A stretch of 64,000 bases of DNA from Periconia sp. R9002. Lineage: Eukaryota; Ascomycota; Dothideomycetes; Pleosporales; Periconiaceae. Positions 1 through 9,607 of this stretch are shown here, one piece after another. Location of the stretch: the NCBI GenBank assembly GCA_023627715.1, contig JAMAHW010000007.1:372001-436000 (forward strand), given 5' to 3'. Below the pieces are notes generated by a model. That model saw only the letters and a list, made by a program, of their open reading frames with translations, searched no databases and was not told where the DNA came from. The position numbers were made by a program, and so were the translations under genes. Within the stretch, counting starts at the first letter, position 1. Each line of letters starts with the position of its first letter.

Positions 1-1903
1 TCGCCGAAATGGGCTACACGCAGGAGATGCAGCGCAACTTCAGCGTCTGGAGTGTCCTCGGCGTTGGCTTCTCTCTGACCAATTCGTGGTTCGGCATCTC
101 TGCTGCGTTGGTCACGGGCATCAACTCGGGTGGTCCACTGCTCATCATCTACGGCATCTTGCTCCTCGCCCTCGTGTCGACGTGCGTCGGCATCACCCTG
201 AGCGAGCTTGCGAGTGCTCTGCCCAATGCAGGTGGTCAATATTTCTGGGCAAGTGAACTGGCTCCTAGGAAGTGGGCGAAGCTGGCGAGCTACTTGACCG
301 GCTGGTTCGCGTGGGCCGGAAGCATCTTCACCAGTGCTAGTGTAGCTCTGGCTATGGGTAGTGCCATGGTGGGATGCTATCAGCTTTCTCACCCAGATTT
401 GTACGTATACTTTCGTGTCTATGGCCCTTTGATTGTGAGCCACCGATGCTTTTCGGAACGTGATATCTGGATAGGAGAGTTGTCCTGCATCGACTCATAA
501 TCCTGTGCGTGACATTGATAGTGAATGACTAACACATGAGTTTGCTTACAGCACCATCAAGCCATGGCACGTTTTCGTCGCCTATCAGATGGCCAACATC
601 TTCTGCTTCTTCTTCAACTGTGTTGGCAAGGTACTCCCCACGGTCGCCACAGTCAGTCTCTGGACCTCGCTTGTATCCTTTCTCGTCATCTTGATCACTG
701 TGCCTGCCGTAGCACCTAGTCACCAGCATGCCAAGTTCGTTTTCGCTACCTTTATCAACAACACCGGGTGGCAAAGTAACGGCATTGCCTTCATCGTAGG
801 CCTGGTGAATACAAATTGGAGCTTTGCTTGTCTAGATTGCGCCACGCACCTCGCTGAAGAGGTCCACCGTCCCGAGCGCAGTAGGTTCCCATGCTTTTCT
901 CCATCTTGTGATTTCTTCTGTTCAAGACCGTTTGAGTTCAAAACAGAAGGAAGTCTGTCAAACAGATACTGACCATGGCGAAATGTAGTGATCCCTATTG
1001 CCATCATGGGCACGGTGGCCATCGGCTTTGTGACGTCCTGGTTCTGGTCCATGGCCATGTTTTTCTCCATCGTAGGCGATTTCTCCAACATCATCGCAAC
1101 ATCGACGCTAGTGCCCATCCTCGAGCTTTTCTACCAGGCCCTGAATCACCGGGCTGGCGCCATCGTGCTCGAGTCCCTCATCATCGCCACGGGCTTGGGC
1201 TGCCTGATCGCGAGCCACACGTGGCAGAGCCGCCTGTGCTGGAGCTTTGCGCGTGATCGTGGTTTGCCTGGCCACACATGGTTGAGCAAAGTGCATGGGA
1301 CGCTGGACGTCCCGATCAATGCGCACTTTGTTAGCTGTGTGATTGTTGCCATTGTGGGGTGCTTGTATTTGGCGAGCTTGACGGCTTTCAATTCGTGAGT
1401 GCATTTTTTTTCTCTCGTCTCTTTCATCCCCTTTCTCCACTTTCAAGGAACCTTCCTGTCATGTTAGCCTGATGTCTACTTCTTCCTCTACCGTTCGTCA
1501 TTTTTGAGCAGCAAGATCCATGATCCCTCTAATCAGAACGCCTCACAGAATGGTAACAGCCTGCATCGTCCTCCTCTATCTCAGCTACTCCATCCCCGTC
1601 ATATGCCTCCTCATCCGCGGCCGCTCTTCCATAACCCCGGGGCCGTTTTTCCTGGGTCCCGTGGGTCTCTTTGCCAATCTCGTGACACTCGCGTGGACCC
1701 TCTTCACGCTCGTCATGTACTCGTTTCCGTATGCGAAGCCCGTCGAGGCTGGCAACATGAACTATGTGAGTCTGGTTTATGCCGTCGTTGGGCTCATCAT
1801 TGCGGTCGATTGGGTGGTTAGGGGGAGGAAGAAGTTTAGGGGTGCTAGTGAGAGGATGGTTGTGGTTGAGAACGTCGTTAGGGGGGTTGTTGAAAGGGGG
1901 TAG
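1..1903 (+). CDS. Choline/GABA-type amino acid permease (APC family), 5' truncated
   Basis: Plasma-membrane transporter of the APC superfamily, closest in appearance to fungal choline transporters (Hnm1) and GABA permeases. I read four exons: 1-400, 552-880, 989-1394 and 1549-1903, with donors GTACGT, GTAGGT and GTGAGT. They give about 495 visible residues. The frame is already open at base 3 (Ala-Glu before the Met at 9), and the family normally has more N-terminal sequence, so the true start lies left of the window. Visible hallmarks are the GFSLTNSWFG first membrane segment, the SELASALPNAGGQYFW motif and the PIAIMGTVAIGF helix after intron 2. The last acceptor at 1548 was chosen because it restores a continuous TAFNS-MVTAC helix; the nearer CAG at 1511 does not. 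Substrate is inferred from family resemblance only. Confidence 0.88.
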
Positions 1904-2576
1904 ATGGGGTAACGACGAAGCCTGGGGTTAGATGGAAGTGGATGAACGAATGGATGGAGGTTTCTGAGTGATGGGGATGGACGTCGGAAGATTCAGGGCA
2001 TGAGGCATGAAGTGTCGGCTAGACTGACTCGAGAGTGTGGCACATGTGTACCTGGGGTCTCGTTTCTTCTCTTTTGATACCAATGGGTGGGCTCACTATT
2101 ATTATTATCGCGTCTCCTTGATTCCTGTATAGGTAAGTATTCTTTGTACAGAATGAGATAATGCTTTCAGCCTTTTGTGACAGTCTCTTATAAGCGAGCA
2201 AGATCCATGCAACAGAGGGGTGCGAGATTGTCAGTATACATGGCGTTCCGCTAGAAGGTTAGCAATCGGTACGTACGGTAACAAGACAAGTTTTGATTGT
2301 GACGACAACGGGCACTTGACACCAAACATCGATTCACACTGAAAGCAGAATGGGTATCATTGGGAAAATGCTCGACCAAGATTGCAATGCAACCGGGCCG
2401 GCGTAACATTCATAGTGTCATCCTTCATTTCGCCATATGCCACCATATCCGATCCCATGTGATGATGATGCAGCCCAGGACAAGATAACTCGATATCCAT
2501 CTTTATCTCCGTTAATTTTTGGTGTTGGAAAAGCAAATGTCAGACGCCCATGATCGTGAAGATGGAGAACAGCCGC
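1904..2576. other. Convergent spacer, permease / RPS10
   Basis: This stretch holds the 3' ends of two convergent genes. An ATT-rich stretch lies near 2095-2110. I see no ORF with coding character and no RNA gene. Confidence 0.5.
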
Positions 2577-3427
2577 TTAAGAAGCGGGAGCGCCGCCACG
2601 TCCACGTCCGAAGCCACCACGGAACTCGGGCTTGAACTCGCCGGGAGCACCGCCCTCGCCCTTCTCGCCAGCATCGCGTCGTCGGTATCCCTCGCGGTCA
2701 CCGCCACGGCCACCACGGCCGCCGCCGCGGCGCTCACGGTCGTCACCGCCGAGCATGCCGCGGGGAGGAGCGTGGGTGCGCTGCTGCTTGATGTGCGTCT
2801 GGGGCACAATCTCGGCGGGGAGGTGGAGCCACTCGCGGAGGTAGTCAAGACCCTCGGGGGTGAGGGTGTAGTAGTAGTACTGCCATGAGAAACGGGTCTT
2901 GACGTAGCCGCGGGAGGTGAGCGATTGGCCTAGCAAAACAAATGTTAGGATACCATGGATTTGTTTTTGTCGTCTTCCAAAGCGCAAGTGGGTTGCTTCT
3001 CTCGCTGGAAGGTTGGGTACTACTGACAGGCCTTGACAACGTAAAGGTTCTTGGTGTCGATATCGCCGTGCTTGGGAAGGTTGAAGTCCTTCTTGGCAAC
3101 GAGTACGCCCTCTGTGGTGACCGTGTGTCAGCCTATCCTTGTAATGTAGCGTGAAGCTACTGAATTTGTATACTTTGCCATAGCCATGGCTCTCGGGTAC
3201 GGGAGTATACTAACCGCGGAAGAGGTACCTAAGAAGACTCTGTTAGTATATGATTTCTTGATACACGCAAACACACGAGAGGGGTCTTCATGAATATTGA
3301 ATGGCATTCATTCTCAAGCTGAAAACAATAATCGGACAACTGTGCCGCCGCAATTGCGCCTGTGATGAGGTTGGTGGAGGAGGACTAACTCGTGAATCAA
3401 CTTGCGATCGGCCTTGGGGATAAGCAT
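2577..3427 (-). CDS. RPS10: 40S ribosomal protein S10 (eS10)
   Basis: Structural protein of the small ribosomal subunit. The gene has four exons on the minus strand: 3427-3390, 3228-3215, 3111-3028 and 2929-2577, giving 162 aa, the usual length for fungal eS10 with its glycine-rich tail. The start MLIPKADRK is the family's invariant N-terminus. The second exon is only 14 nt; with it the protein reads [17 protein letters not shown], matching the family without a gap. Downstream are the winged-helix core ([31 protein letters not shown]) and a C-terminal RGG-like tail rich in Gly, Arg and Asp. The gene is head to head with SDE2, with 301 bp between start codons. All three donors and acceptors are canonical (GTTAGT/TAG, GTTAGT/CAG, GTCAGT/TAG). 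Confidence 0.96.
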
Positions 3428-3728
3428 CTTGACGGTTGCAAAAGAGTCGAGGGTACCGGATTGGATGTCGGATAATGGTCGATGAAGAAGTTCGAGTTCA
3501 TAAAATCGCTCAAGAGTGCAGTGCGGGCGATGGTGCCAAGCCACCACTAAGCGAGCGCACGAGCCACCAAGCCTTCCAGCGATCTTCAAGGCGTCGCTCC
3601 CCACATGCTCTGCCATTTGCCTTCTCACCAACAATCACACCCCCAAGCTCTCCACCATTCGCCAACCGCTGAAAATACACACTGGAAACCCTTTGGAATC
3701 ACCGCGAAGCAAAGGAATCACTGTCAAA
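3428..3728. promoter_or_regulatory. Bidirectional promoter of RPS10 and SDE2
   Basis: Only 301 bp separate the two divergent start codons, so both transcripts must start from this stretch. No clear TATA box is visible. This is an inference from gene arrangement. Confidence 0.6.
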
Positions 3729-4559
3729 ATGGCTTCTACTGCCCTGCCGCAACCCGTTACGGTCATCATTGACAATCTCGGCAAAAGCATCGCTTTCACC
3801 GCATCGAAGGATGCTCCTCTAAGCACCATCTACGAGACCCTCTATGAGCGCGCTCCATGGGTCCAAAACTCTTCTTACATTCTCACAACCAACGCGCGCC
3901 GCCTCGTGCGTCACGAAGGCTCCATCAACTCCCTCCTTTCCTCAACCGAAGACACTTTCCTCCCACTTCGTCTCACCGTCCCATTATGTGGTGGCAAAGG
4001 AGGATTCGGCTCTATTCTGCGCGCCCAAGGTGGCCGCATGTCGTCGCGCAAGAAGAAGCAGGGCGAGGCAAACGGTTCCTCGCGTAACCTAGATGGCCGA
4101 CGGCTGCGTACCGTGGCGGAGGCAAAGACGCTGGCCGAATACCTTGCCATCAAACCTGAGATGGACAGGAAGGAGAAGGAGGAGCGCCGAAGACGGCTGG
4201 AGGATATTGTTGCTAGCACCGAGCGCAAACAGGATGAGCTTCTGAACAACAGGGGACTGGCACGACTGGACGGAGAATGGGTGGAGAGTAAGCATGATGC
4301 GGAGAACAAGACGAGGGAAGCTATCGAGAAGATGTTGATGGCACAACGATCGAGCTCGGAAGAGGAGGAGGAAGGTGACGAGTCACCGGTTGCAGAGCCA
4401 GTCAAATCGGCCAGCTCATCGAAACCGGCACAACAGAAAGCAATGTTCGGATGGGATAACGAGGACGATGAGTTTATGAGCGACAGTGACGAAGAAGAAG
4501 AGGTTTCCGAGGAGGATCAACCACAACATGAAGGCAAGGGCAAGGGCAAGGCCGTTTAA
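3729..4559 (+). CDS. SDE2: Sde2-type splicing regulator with N-terminal ubiquitin-like fold
   Basis: Nuclear protein of the Sde2 family, known in fission yeast as a ubiquitin-fold precursor that is cleaved and then joins the spliceosome to help excise particular introns. This is a single exon of 276 aa. Residues 1-89 form the ubiquitin-like part and end in Gly-Gly. The processing site GG|KGGFGS is at residues 88-95, so the mature protein would start with Lys90. After that come a basic segment (SRKKKQ), a charged helical region with LAEYL and ERRRRLEDI, and an acidic low-complexity tail ending in lysine-glycine repeats. The start at 3729 is the only Met that begins directly at the ubiquitin fold; the open frame upstream has no family similarity. 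The absence of introns contrasts with its neighbours. Confidence 0.92.
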   Translation: MASTALPQPVTVIIDNLGKSIAFTASKDAPLSTIYETLYERAPWVQNSSYILTTNARRLVRHEGSINSLLSSTEDTFLPLRLTVPLCGGKGGFGSILRAQGGRMSSRKKKQGEANGSSRNLDGRRLRTVAEAKTLAEYLAIKPEMDRKEKEERRRRLEDIVASTERKQDELLNNRGLARLDGEWVESKHDAENKTREAIEKMLMAQRSSSEEEEEGDESPVAEPVKSASSSKPAQQKAMFGWDNEDDEFMSDSDEEEEVSEEDQPQHEGKGKGKAV

Positions 4560-4853
4560 TCGGGTTCTCGCATCTCGTTCAACACATTGCAATCACCCAG
4601 CATTCAGAAGCGGTCATGGCGTTTTGGGAGTCAATGGAAGTGGAGTTTTTCTTAATTATTTGTAGTTTATAGCATCTCGATACCCATGCCTAGTCTTTTT
4701 ATTGAAGGCATAATTCATACCATACCCTTTCCACTGTACCCTCCTTCGACTCCATTTGCATTCGTACCGCAATACCTGACATCAATCAAACGTGATGAAT
4801 GACACCCAACTCTTGTACTCCAATTTTAGGCATAACCGCTGATCACTCCTCCT

Positions 4854-5410
4854 CTATGCCCCAATGTTCCTGTCCATATCCTTCTCACCACCATATCCTT
4901 GCGCCCTTCGTTGCGCAGCGGGGCTGTCGTCCTTTTGGGGCAACGCTTCGGTACCTCCAAATCCTTCTGAATCAACCAATTAGCCAAGTACAGGGACGAA
5001 AGTAGAGAGGACACAAGGGGAATTTAAACGTACCTTGCCTCACTTCTCCATCAACCGTCGTCGTCTTCCCTCCAGCACCGCCCTCCTGAATTGACTGTCC
5101 GTACCTAATCTTGTCCGCGGTTGAGACACCTTGTGTGTTGGGTACATCCGAAGCAGAGGGTTTCGCGTGTGTTGTGGTGCCTGCAGCGGGGTCTATAGGA
5201 TAGATACATGGGTCATTAGCTAGACTGATCGGGATGGAAGAAGGGTATTAATGAAAGGCGGTGGGATAGGAACAAGTGATTGGATGACATGAAAGTGTGC
5301 GTACCGCCCAGTTGCCCAGCCTGTTTGGCATGTGGTTTGACATCTGAGTTGTCTTGCTCGTATGGCGTGTCTTCGCCGCCTGGAATGGTGTCTACGAGGC
5401 TGGAGGACAT
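4854..5410 (-). CDS. Small glycine-rich hypothetical protein
   Basis: I do not recognise a named family. Three exons (5410-5305, 5192-5034, 4966-4854) join in frame to 125 aa, with donors GTACGC and GTACGT and acceptors TAG and CAG. The protein is hydrophilic, with no membrane segment or signal peptide. It has repeated short Gly motifs: QAGQLGG near residue 35, TADKIRYGQSIQEGG near 70, QEGFGG near 90 and RAQGYGGEKDMDRNIGA at the end. Such a layout suggests a disordered protein of the stress or hydrophilin type, but that is only an impression. The start at 5410 is the first Met, with an A-rich leader. It lies 305 bp downstream of RFC5 on the same strand. The frame-consistent splicing supports a real gene. 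Confidence 0.72.
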
Positions 5411-5714
5411 TTTTTTAGAAAGATATTGGTGACGTGGTTTGATTGAATTGATTGTGTGTTTGAGTGGATCGTTTACTGAGAGGAACAAGGAGATAGAAGG
5501 TGAATTGGTATGATTTTGCTGTTTTATTTCCGATGGTAGGAGAGCTCGACGCGGGAAGCTACGTTGAGAAAGCGCGAAGGAAGCTATGGGCTTATGACGT
5601 CAATTATTTTCATTCCACATTTGCACCCTTGATATTCCCGGAAACCTCTGCTTCTTCATGCAATTCTAGCTACTAATACATTCCGATCATAATATTCCCC
5701 GGGTTTTTCTCCTT

Positions 5715-6942
5715 TCAATCGAAATCGATACCCATCAAGAAACTGCAGACACTGTAAGTTTGGGTGTGAGATGTAGTACCTAGCGAGAACGCTTACCTTT
5801 CATACAACCGCATGTACTTTGCAACGAATGCCTCCAGGTGAAAGATGACTTTGGAGCCCGTCTTACATCTATGTTCGTAATAAGCTGCCCATTTGATGAC
5901 CTCAGGTTTGAGCGCATCATCGGTCTTGGGTATCAGTTTCCACGTCAATGTTTTGAGGATTGTTGTAGCGTCGATGCAATGTGAGAGGAGATCATATAGT
6001 GAAGCGCGGACCTGGAGGAGCCGTGCTGGACTCCGCTCTTGTACGATTTGGTCTGCCATCTGTGCGATGAGGGCTTCCCAATCTGGCGGTGGAATAGGTG
6101 TGGAATCCGTTACATTCTCGCTGCATTCAATGTTAGCAACGTGTAATTCCACAATCGTCTATATTTGTAGAAACCACGTACTTCTGTGCATGCACAGCTT
6201 CGTACATCAGCAAAGCCCTTCGCAAGTTTCTTCCACTATCCGCCGCGATCCTTTTGTTCAAACCCCCAACCTCTTTCCACCCCTCTTTCTTCCCCACTTG
6301 CCTCAATGCTGCGCAAATCTCATCCTCTGTAGGGGCCGCAACCCGGACAAGCAGCGTCCGACTTCTTATCGGTGCAATAATATTACTCGTTGAGTTTGCG
6401 AGCAGGATTAGTCGCAGATTTGGGCTGTACTTCTCCATTGTCCTACGCAATGCAGCCTGTGCATCCCTCGTCAAATGATCAGCTTCATTGATCACAACAA
6501 CCTTGAATCGTTGTTTTGCAGCGAGATCAACTTGCTGCGTTTGTGCCACCTCCTTCAAGAGATCCTGAATGACAACTCGATCATAGTTTCCGACATCTGA
6601 GGGTGTAATCTCGAGGTGGTAGACCGAAGCGACGATATTGAATTCTAGCTTGCGATTCGTAGTGGTCTGGAAAACGCGTGCGTCGATCTTGATCTTTTCC
6701 ACACCAGGGCCATACAACTCCTTGAGTGTTGCGACAATTCGTGTTTTTTTGCCAGCGCCAGACGGTCCGTACACGAGAAGATGAGGGAAATCACCGCTTT
6801 GTGCCTGTCCCAGCTATCAGCCGGATTCTATGAGGCGGTTGGATTGCAAACTTACGAGCGACTTTAATCTTTCGGAGAGATCAGGGTGATAAGTGAGGGC
6901 CTCTAAAGACCGAGGTCTGTATTTGTCTACGAGTAACGACAT
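5715..6942 (-). CDS. RFC5: Replication factor C small subunit (Rfc5; human RFC3 type)
   Basis: Subunit of the RFC clamp loader that places PCNA on primed DNA. Four exons (6942-6856, 6804-6182, 6120-5797, 5742-5715) give 353 aa, the expected length. MSLLVDKYRP is the family start. The Walker A variant GPSGAGKKT (residues 42-50) and the NEADHLT Walker B variant are those of this subunit, which is ATPase-poor in other species. IRSRTLLV follows as the sensor region. The C-terminal collar domain runs from about residue 240. The last exon is only 28 nt. I include it because the YER stop read without it comes directly at a GTAAGC donor, and splicing gives a tail SFLMGIDFD that resembles other fungal Rfc5 ends. 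Confidence 0.93.
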
Positions 6943-7706
6943 GATTGTGGTGGTGGTAGAGTGCTGCTTGTAGAGGTTGGCGATTTTTGGAAGTCGCGCA
7001 ACGCGTCGAGCTTCAAGCGCGTAAAGTGGCTTACGTCCATCACGTGATCACAACCTCATTCGTGAACCTTGGAATGGGAGAAGATGAAGTATTATTGAGA
7101 AACAGGTAAACCAGTTTATAGAGACATCTATATAAATATGTAGACATTCAGCCTACTCCAAATTGAGAAAACATACATACATAGGTATGTATGTCCCAGA
7201 GTTCAGCAAGCACTTTAGAGTACAGTGCGTGACGGCATATCTTTACATGTACAGACGACACTCTTGACTATAATAATGCGCAGTAGAATACCTAGTTCTA
7301 TTCTACTACGTCAATAATAGATTTAATGGAGAGTGTTGATGGTAGGTAGGAGGTTTGCCTAGGCTTGATATATCTGGTAATTGATGTGTTATCCAACTCA
7401 AACACCATCAACGACAGAATGTATGTACACACTTGAACGTAGCGCTAAAAAAAACCACGGTTCACAAATGGTAAGACTTGGACGTAGTTACAATAGTTTC
7501 GTGAGCGAATGTATGAGACAGTGAATGAAACAAAGTTTAAATACTTCCCTTCGCCTGAAGCCAAAAAAAAAAGTCAATCGTACAGACAAGAAAAAAGCAA
7601 AACAGGGGTATTTCAAATCGTTCGCAAAAGGGAAAACTAAAAGAGACCTTTTTCTATTTATTTCCTCCGATGACAGGAGAGTCCTCCACCAATGGAAAGG
7701 CATCCA
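6943..7706. other. Spacer between RFC5 promoter and the next gene's 3' end
   Basis: AT-rich spacer with A-runs near 7446 and 7563. It contains a 10-bp perfect inverted repeat around a 4-nt loop (7171-7194, listed separately). No coding region is seen. Confidence 0.45.
7171..7194. repeat. Inverted repeat, 10-bp arms
   Basis: ACATACATAC at 7171-7180 is followed by ATAG and then its exact reverse complement at 7185-7194. It is made of the same TATG/CATA units that recur in other spacers of this window. Confidence 0.7.
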
Positions 7707-9607
7707 TCAATACCGTCGAGAGTCGTAGCCAGCGCTATCGTACCCCCTGTTTTCATAACCATTGGTACTATTACTTCTATAGTACTCATCGTCGTAGACT
7801 GATCTTGGTTGTGAGTCGTACGAGCTATCGGTGCCGGCCGTACTTCGTCGATGGTGAGCTGAATTTCCATCGGTATGGCGACTAGACCGCTCATTTCGTC
7901 GTCTCTCGGCATCCTGATCAAGAGCTCGGTTCATATCATCGAGATCGTGTCTGCTCTGGGTGTAATAGTTGCCAGGAACTTCGCGTAAACATGGATCAGA
8001 CTGCACAAAATTATTTGACATGCTGGGACTTCTCTGGCGACGACCGGTTGCTTGTGCTGCCCCGCGAGATTGCTGTGTAGGCTGCGACATGGTTGACGGA
8101 GGTACCCAGGGGTTTTGACTGGCAGTAGATTGGGTGCGTCGGCGTTGTTCATGTACTGCGGGTTCCGATGGAACGCTGCGTCTATGCTCGTCATTATACA
8201 CTTTACCACCGCCTGGAGCAGCTGAATAGGGTTTGCGCTCCCTTTCGATTGGTCTCGACATGGGTTCTTCACGCTCCTCTTGGGAATCTACCGTCACTGG
8301 ATCGCGACGGTTTGCGTATGGACTACGCTCTCGTTCAAGACCTGATGGAACGCTAGATGGCTGCGCTTTGGGGGGTGGTGGAGGGAAAGTAGGAGCTCTT
8401 CGAAGGGGTCCAACGCCTTCAGCGCTAAGAGCTGCAGCGCAACGCTGTTGTGCATGTAGGTTCTCCTCTTGAGGAAATAAACGGCACGGCAGTTCTTTCG
8501 GGAATCGTTCCTTGCGATCGTCGGCGTTACTGATTGGCATGTCTAAAACTGCTTTGGATAATCGCGCGTATTCGTTACTCGGGTATGCTTGAATCATGAT
8601 TGTCATCCACTCTCGAAAGCCATCGGGGGTGAGAGCTGGAATATGAGGTTGGTCCGCGCAGTGCTCTTGGATGAGATGATGTTGGCATCGTAGGTCACGG
8701 TAAATTTTGCTTAGTGTTGAATAAGGCAACTCGCCGAAGATTTCTGCTCATATGTAAGTGACTGCGAATTTTCTGGGTTCAGAGAACATACTGTCCCAAG
8801 GATATATCTCCTCGTCGATTTTGACATCTTGGTAGAACTTCATCAACTTTGATGGAGAGATGACCAAGCTATTCTTCGGTTCATAATCCTCAATCTGATT
8901 TTGTTACTATGTGCGACATTGGCATTGAGGATTACTCTTCTTACCAGGTGGACAGCTAAACCACGCAGAAACTGGCTCAAGCGGTCGGTAGGTTGGCCCT
9001 GGAGGTCAAACAAGCGTTGCCACATCTTTTCGATGGGGGTATACGTTTCCTCGGTAGACATCCTGGGCGGAGCCGGTCTTGGGGCTGCTTGTTCTCGAGA
9101 AGGGTTCACAGGGGGAATCTGTTCGTACCTAGGCGTGGGTGTATCGTCTGTACCGTCGAAGGTAGACTCGCGGAAATCACTGGTTGCAGGAACTGGAGAC
9201 GGAGAGCCGTGGGCGGGTGGATCGGAGCGTGTTGGTGACGGAGGGTACACGTTGCGGGGCGGCAAAGATGTTGTGGAAGATGCATATGATTGGGGTCGTG
9301 CCGGATTGGTGGCACCCATGGCACTCATTTTGATCTCCTCCAAGACGGATTTCTTGACCTCTGCGGTGATTTGGGCAATGAGGTCAGGGTCCACCCTGGA
9401 GGCTGAATCGGATTTGTCGAAAGCATTATTGAGGGCATTGTTGAGTGGCTGTTGGGTAGATTGAGGGAAGCTTTCAGAGGCCACAACAGACGAGGAACGA
9501 GACCTTGGGCGGCGGGGTTCGGTATCCTCAGAATAGGATGTCGAATAGTAGGCGTGAGGGTGAGGGAAGTGGGTCTGCTGGTGAGGCTGGCTGCTGTGGT
9601 AATCCAT
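7707..9607 (-). CDS. DUF7514-like disordered protein
   Basis: Function unknown. Three exons (9607-8945, 8894-8792, 8743-7707) encode 600 aa. The only folded-looking part is central, residues about 195-320: it begins IEKMWQRLFD, continues through RLSQFLRGLAVHL, DYEPKNSLVISPSK and IYPWDKIF, and ends near AVLDMPI. This resembles the fungal domain catalogued as DUF7514, recalled from memory and not searched. Both flanks are long, disordered and rich in Ser, Pro, Arg and Gln. The C-terminus has YDS/YES repeats and many Arg-Ser pairs. There is no signal peptide or membrane span. Exon junctions keep the domain continuous across two introns. It shares a 2.2 kb spacer with STE11 on the other strand. 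Confidence 0.82.

Noticed and set aside
1512..1548. Nearer CAG acceptor (1509-1511) for the last permease intron
   Set aside because: It breaks the conserved TAFNS-MVTAC helix; the acceptor at 1547-1548 restores it in frame.
8901..9464. Plus-strand ORF of 187 codons
   Set aside because: It is antisense to exon 1 of the DUF7514-like gene, which has spliced continuity and a domain; this ORF has neither.
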